A stretch of 64,000 nt of DNA from Azoamicus ciliaticola (GTDB taxonomy: Bacteria; Pseudomonadota; Gammaproteobacteria; UBA6186; Azoamicaceae). The position numbers and the translations under genes are program-made. Of this stretch, positions 61,188-64,000 are shown piece by piece. Below the pieces are notes generated by a model. That model did not search any database and was not told the origin of the DNA. It saw nothing but the letters and a program-made list of their open reading frames with translations. How positions within the stretch are numbered: the stretch's first letter is position 1; every line of letters starts with the position of its first letter. The stretch lies in assembly GCF_902860225.1 (NCBI RefSeq), contig NZ_LR794158.1, positions 1 to 64,000 of the forward strand. Direction: 5' to 3'.

Positions 61188-63266
61188 ATGAATATTTATG
61201 ATTTTATTATAATAATTGGTATTATTTTTTCTTTTATTTTTTCTTTATTTTTTGCCAGAAAAATTTTGATTTATCCAACGGGTAATTCAAAAATGGTAGA
61301 GATTTCTAATAATATTAAATCTTGTGCTAAGGCATATCTTAAACGTCAATATTTTACTATATTTTTTGTCAGTATTTTATTAGCTATATTTATTTATTTT
61401 TTACTTGGCAAATATTATGTTTTGGGTTTTTTTATTGGTGCTTGTTTTTCTTCATTTGTAGGATATGTTGGAATGTTAATTTCTGTTAATGCTAATGTTA
61501 GAACTGCTAATGCAGCTTATTTAGATGGGTTATCTAAAGCGTTTGATATAGCTTTTAAAGCTGGTAGTGTAACAGGGCTTTTAGTTATAGGTTTTGGTTT
61601 ATTAGGTATTTTTTTATTTTATAAATTTTTATTATTTTTAGATTTAGAAATGCGCGTTATTATGCATGCTTTAATTGCTCTTGGATTAGGGGCATCTTTT
61701 ATATCTGTATTTGCTAGATTAGGTGGAGGGATTTTTACTAAAGGTGCTGATATAGGCGCTGATTTAGTTGGTAAACTTGAAATAGGCATACCTGAAGATG
61801 ACCCTAGAAATCCTGCAGTTATAGCAGATAATGTAGGAGATAATGTAGGAGATTGCGCTGGTATGGCAGCAGATTTGTATGAAACTTACTGTGTTACAAT
61901 AATAGCGTCAATGGTTTTATTATTTATTTTAAGTGATGAATCTAGTAAATGTTTAATAATGTATCCTTTAATTGTTGGTTCTTTTTGTGTTTTTTCTACT
62001 ATTATTGGAGTTTTATTTGTTAAGTTGTCTGATACAAAAATAATGCGTGCGTTGTATAAAAGTTTTTTATTATCAGCTTTTTTTTCATTAGTTTTTATAT
62101 TTTTTTTTATTAAATTTTATATTGGATTTAATTCTGTTTTTAATTTTTCATCCATTAAGTTAACAGGTTTTAATATTTTTTGTTGTTCTATCGTTGGAAT
62201 TGTTTTAACATTTTTTTTAATTTTAGTTACTGAATATTATACTTCCACAAGTTTTTACCCAGTTAGAAATATTGCTAGTGCATCCACAAAAGGACATGCT
62301 CCAAATATAATTCAAGGGTTAGCTTTTTCTATGGAATCTACTGCTTTACCAGTATTTTTTGTAATATTAGCAATTTTGATTTCTTATAGTATAGGTGGGA
62401 TTATAGGTGTTTCTCTTTCTGCAGCTAGTATGGTTTCTTTATCTGGTATAATTGTAACATTAGATGCGTATGGTCCTGTAACAGATAATGCTGGAGGAAT
62501 AGCAGAAATGGCAAATATGAATCATGAAGTTAGAATTATAACTGATAATTTAGATGCTGTTGGTAATACAACAAAAGCAATTACAAAAGGTTATGCTATA
62601 GGCTCTGCTGGATTAGGGTCTTTAGTTTTATTTATTACTTATACTAAAGATTTAGAATATTATTTTCCTAATTATGATTTACTTTTTTCTTTAAAAGATC
62701 CATTTGTAATAGTGGGGTTATTTTTTGGAGGAATTATACCGTATTTATTTTCTGCTTTTAGTATTAGGGCTGTTGGATATGCAGCTGGCAAAGTTGTTGA
62801 TGAAGTAAGATATCAATTTCTTAATGTTCCAGGTATAATGCAAGGTTCTGTTAGACCAGATTATGAAAAAGTTATAGATTTATTAACTAAAGCTTCTATA
62901 TCTGAAATGGTTTTACCAGCTACTTTTCCAGTTATATTTCCTGTTTTATTTTATTTGTTTATATATTTTATTTTCGGACAGATTAATGCATTTGTTGCTT
63001 TAGGGTCTATGATTTTAGGTATTATTATAATTGGTATATTTTTAGCAATATCTATGACATCTGGTGGCGGGGCTTGGGATAATGCAAAAAAATATATAGA
63101 AGATGGTAATTTTGGTGGCAAAGGTTCTTTTGCACATCAAGCAGCTGTTACTGGTGATATGGTTGGAGATCCGTATAAAGATACAGCAGGTCCAGCTATA
63201 AATCCTTTAATAAAAGTTGTTAGTATTATTTCGTTATTATTAATAGTTATATGTTCTAAGGTATGA
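61188..63266 (+). CDS. hppA: membrane-bound H+-pyrophosphatase, K+-independent type
   Basis: A 692-residue pump with about sixteen helices that couples pyrophosphate hydrolysis to proton export. Catalytic Asp clusters are in GADIGADLVGKLE, DNVGDNVGDCAGMAADLYE, TDNAGGIAEMAN and SGGGAWDNAKKYIE...GDPYKDTAGPA. The diagnostic position is Lys in GNTTKAITKGYAIGSAGLG, which marks K+-independent proton pumps; K+-dependent pumps have Ala. It gives a second way to maintain the proton gradient using PPi from biosynthesis. Start context is GAGGA; it overlaps miaA by 4 bp. Confidence 0.97.
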   Translation: MNIYDFIIIIGIIFSFIFSLFFARKILIYPTGNSKMVEISNNIKSCAKAYLKRQYFTIFFVSILLAIFIYFLLGKYYVLGFFIGACFSSFVGYVGMLISVNANVRTANAAYLDGLSKAFDIAFKAGSVTGLLVIGFGLLGIFLFYKFLLFLDLEMRVIMHALIALGLGASFISVFARLGGGIFTKGADIGADLVGKLEIGIPEDDPRNPAVIADNVGDNVGDCAGMAADLYETYCVTIIASMVLLFILSDESSKCLIMYPLIVGSFCVFSTIIGVLFVKLSDTKIMRALYKSFLLSAFFSLVFIFFFIKFYIGFNSVFNFSSIKLTGFNIFCCSIVGIVLTFFLILVTEYYTSTSFYPVRNIASASTKGHAPNIIQGLAFSMESTALPVFFVILAILISYSIGGIIGVSLSAASMVSLSGIIVTLDAYGPVTDNAGGIAEMANMNHEVRIITDNLDAVGNTTKAITKGYAIGSAGLGSLVLFITYTKDLEYYFPNYDLLFSLKDPFVIVGLFFGGIIPYLFSAFSIRAVGYAAGKVVDEVRYQFLNVPGIMQGSVRPDYEKVIDLLTKASISEMVLPATFPVIFPVLFYLFIYFIFGQINAFVALGSMILGIIIIGIFLAISMTSGGGAWDNAKKYIEDGNFGGKGSFAHQAAVTGDMVGDPYKDTAGPAINPLIKVVSIISLLLIVICSKV

Positions 63267-64000
63267 ATAATAAATTTTTATTTTTTTTACTTGGACCTAC
63301 GTGTGTTGGAAAAACTAATTTATCCTTAAAATTATTTAATTATTTTCCATTAGAAATTATAAATATTGATTCTAGCATGATTTATAAATTTATGGATATT
63401 GGAACTGGAAAGCCATGTATTGACGTAAGAAATAAATTTCGACATCATTTAATAGATATAAAAAATCCAATGGACTCTTATTCTGTTTGGGACTTTTGTT
63501 TTGATTCTTTTAATATTATTATTGATTGTTTAAATAGGTATAAGATTCCTTTATTTGTTGGAGGAACAATGATGTATGCTTGGTATTTGCAATTTTTTTT
63601 AAAATCTTTAAATGAAGATTTTTTTTTAAATTATAAATTAACTTCCAAAATTTATTCTTTTTATAAAAAAATAAAGTTTAAAATTTCTTTTGTTAATATT
63701 TTTTTATTACCATTTAATAAAAATGTTTTTTATTGTAAAATAAAAGATAGAGTTTGGAACATGTTAGATTGTGGTTTTTTGAACGAAGTTATTTTTTTGA
63801 AATCTGAGTTTGATATAAATTTAAATTTAAATTTCAATTCTTTTAAATCTATCGGATATAAAGATTTATTATTTTATTTAAATGGTAAAATGAATTTTAT
63901 TGATGCAGTTGATTCTATTATTAAAGCTACTTTTAGATTAGCCGATAATCAATTGAAATGGACAAAAAAGTTTAGTAATAATTCATTTTTTATTGAAAAT
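63263..64000 (+). CDS. miaA: tRNA dimethylallyltransferase MiaA (partial, cut by the window end)
   Basis: Adds the isopentenyl group to A37 of UNN-decoding tRNAs. The P-loop GPTCVGKTN is followed by NIDSSMIYKFMDIGTGKP, HHLIDIKNPMDSYSVWDF and FVGGTMMYAWYL; the late FKSIGYKDLLFYL and KATFRLADNQLKWTKKF are also recognisable. The window holds 246 codons and ends close to the expected C-terminus. The family is near 300 residues, so the anticodon-arm-binding insert is reduced. It overlaps hppA by ATGA. Confidence 0.93.
   Translation, partial: MNNKFLFFLLGPTCVGKTNLSLKLFNYFPLEIINIDSSMIYKFMDIGTGKPCIDVRNKFRHHLIDIKNPMDSYSVWDFCFDSFNIIIDCLNRYKIPLFVGGTMMYAWYLQFFLKSLNEDFFLNYKLTSKIYSFYKKIKFKISFVNIFLLPFNKNVFYCKIKDRVWNMLDCGFLNEVIFLKSEFDINLNLNFNSFKSIGYKDLLFYLNGKMNFIDAVDSIIKATFRLADNQLKWTKKFSNNSFFIEN

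Overview
This window is about 64 kb of a very AT-rich, gene-dense bacterial chromosome. Intergenic gaps are almost all under 100 bp, many genes overlap by 1 to 26 bp, and every protein is K/N/I-rich or F/L/V-rich depending on the strand that encodes it. Gene content and order are gammaproteobacterial: rpmH-rnpA-yidD-yidC-mnmE-mnmG-atpIBEFHAGDC, surA-rsmA, glyQ-glyS, rpsF-rpsR-rplI-dnaB and tsaD/rpsU-dnaG-rpoD. These blocks have been trimmed: rimM, rsmG, parAB, pdxA and recF are missing from their usual places. Together with a complete NarGHJI nitrate reductase and a complete molybdenum-cofactor pathway, this points to a highly reduced obligate endosymbiont that respires nitrate, like the ciliate-symbiont Candidatus Azoamicus lineage. 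That assignment is an inference from gene content; no database was searched. The standard code is used, with TGA as stop.

Layout. 1-4.7 kb: tsaD(-), rpsU, dnaG, rpoD and tRNA-Ile2. Strand composition flips here (A/C-rich to T/G-rich on the + strand), so a replication origin or terminus probably lies in this part. 4.7-9.1 kb: a PAS-like/UbiA fusion whose stop codon sits inside tRNA-Asn, an aromatic amino-acid permease, tRNA-Ser, and rplS-trmD-rpsP-HU(-), with trmD frameshifted at a run of ten A; then tRNA-Thr. 9.1-17 kb: trpS, yciB(+), glyS-glyQ, dnaB, rplI, rpsR, rpsF, fmt and def. 17.1-20.1 kb (+): 7Fe ferredoxin, rpmE, gyrB. 20.1-24.5 kb (-): rlmB, ubiB and an eboE-eboD pair, which is unexpected in a reduced genome. 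24.6-27.1 kb (+): a dicarboxylate transporter and malate dehydrogenase. 27.1-31.2 kb (-): rsmA, surA, dnaN and a dnaA that has lost its P-loop and its DnaA-box signature. 31.3-45.1 kb (+): rpmH, rnpA, yidD, yidC, mnmE, mnmG, the ATP synthase operon and ffh.

45.1-60.8 kb (+) is a respiration island: OprP-type porin, di-heme cytochrome c4, NarK2-type transporter, narGHJI, NarK1-type transporter, moaA, a moaC-moaB fusion, moeA, moaD, moaE and mobA. ruvX, a K+-independent H+-pyrophosphatase and a truncated-by-window miaA follow.

How it fits together: malate or a related dicarboxylate is imported and oxidised by Mdh. Electrons reach quinone, and NarGHI passes them to nitrate brought in by the porin and the NarK proteins. 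The resulting proton gradient drives the F-type ATP synthase. The Moa/Moe/Mob proteins build the bis-MGD cofactor of NarG. The transporter-Mdh-Nar-ATPase set reads as an energy-supplying symbiont rather than a nutrient-supplying one.
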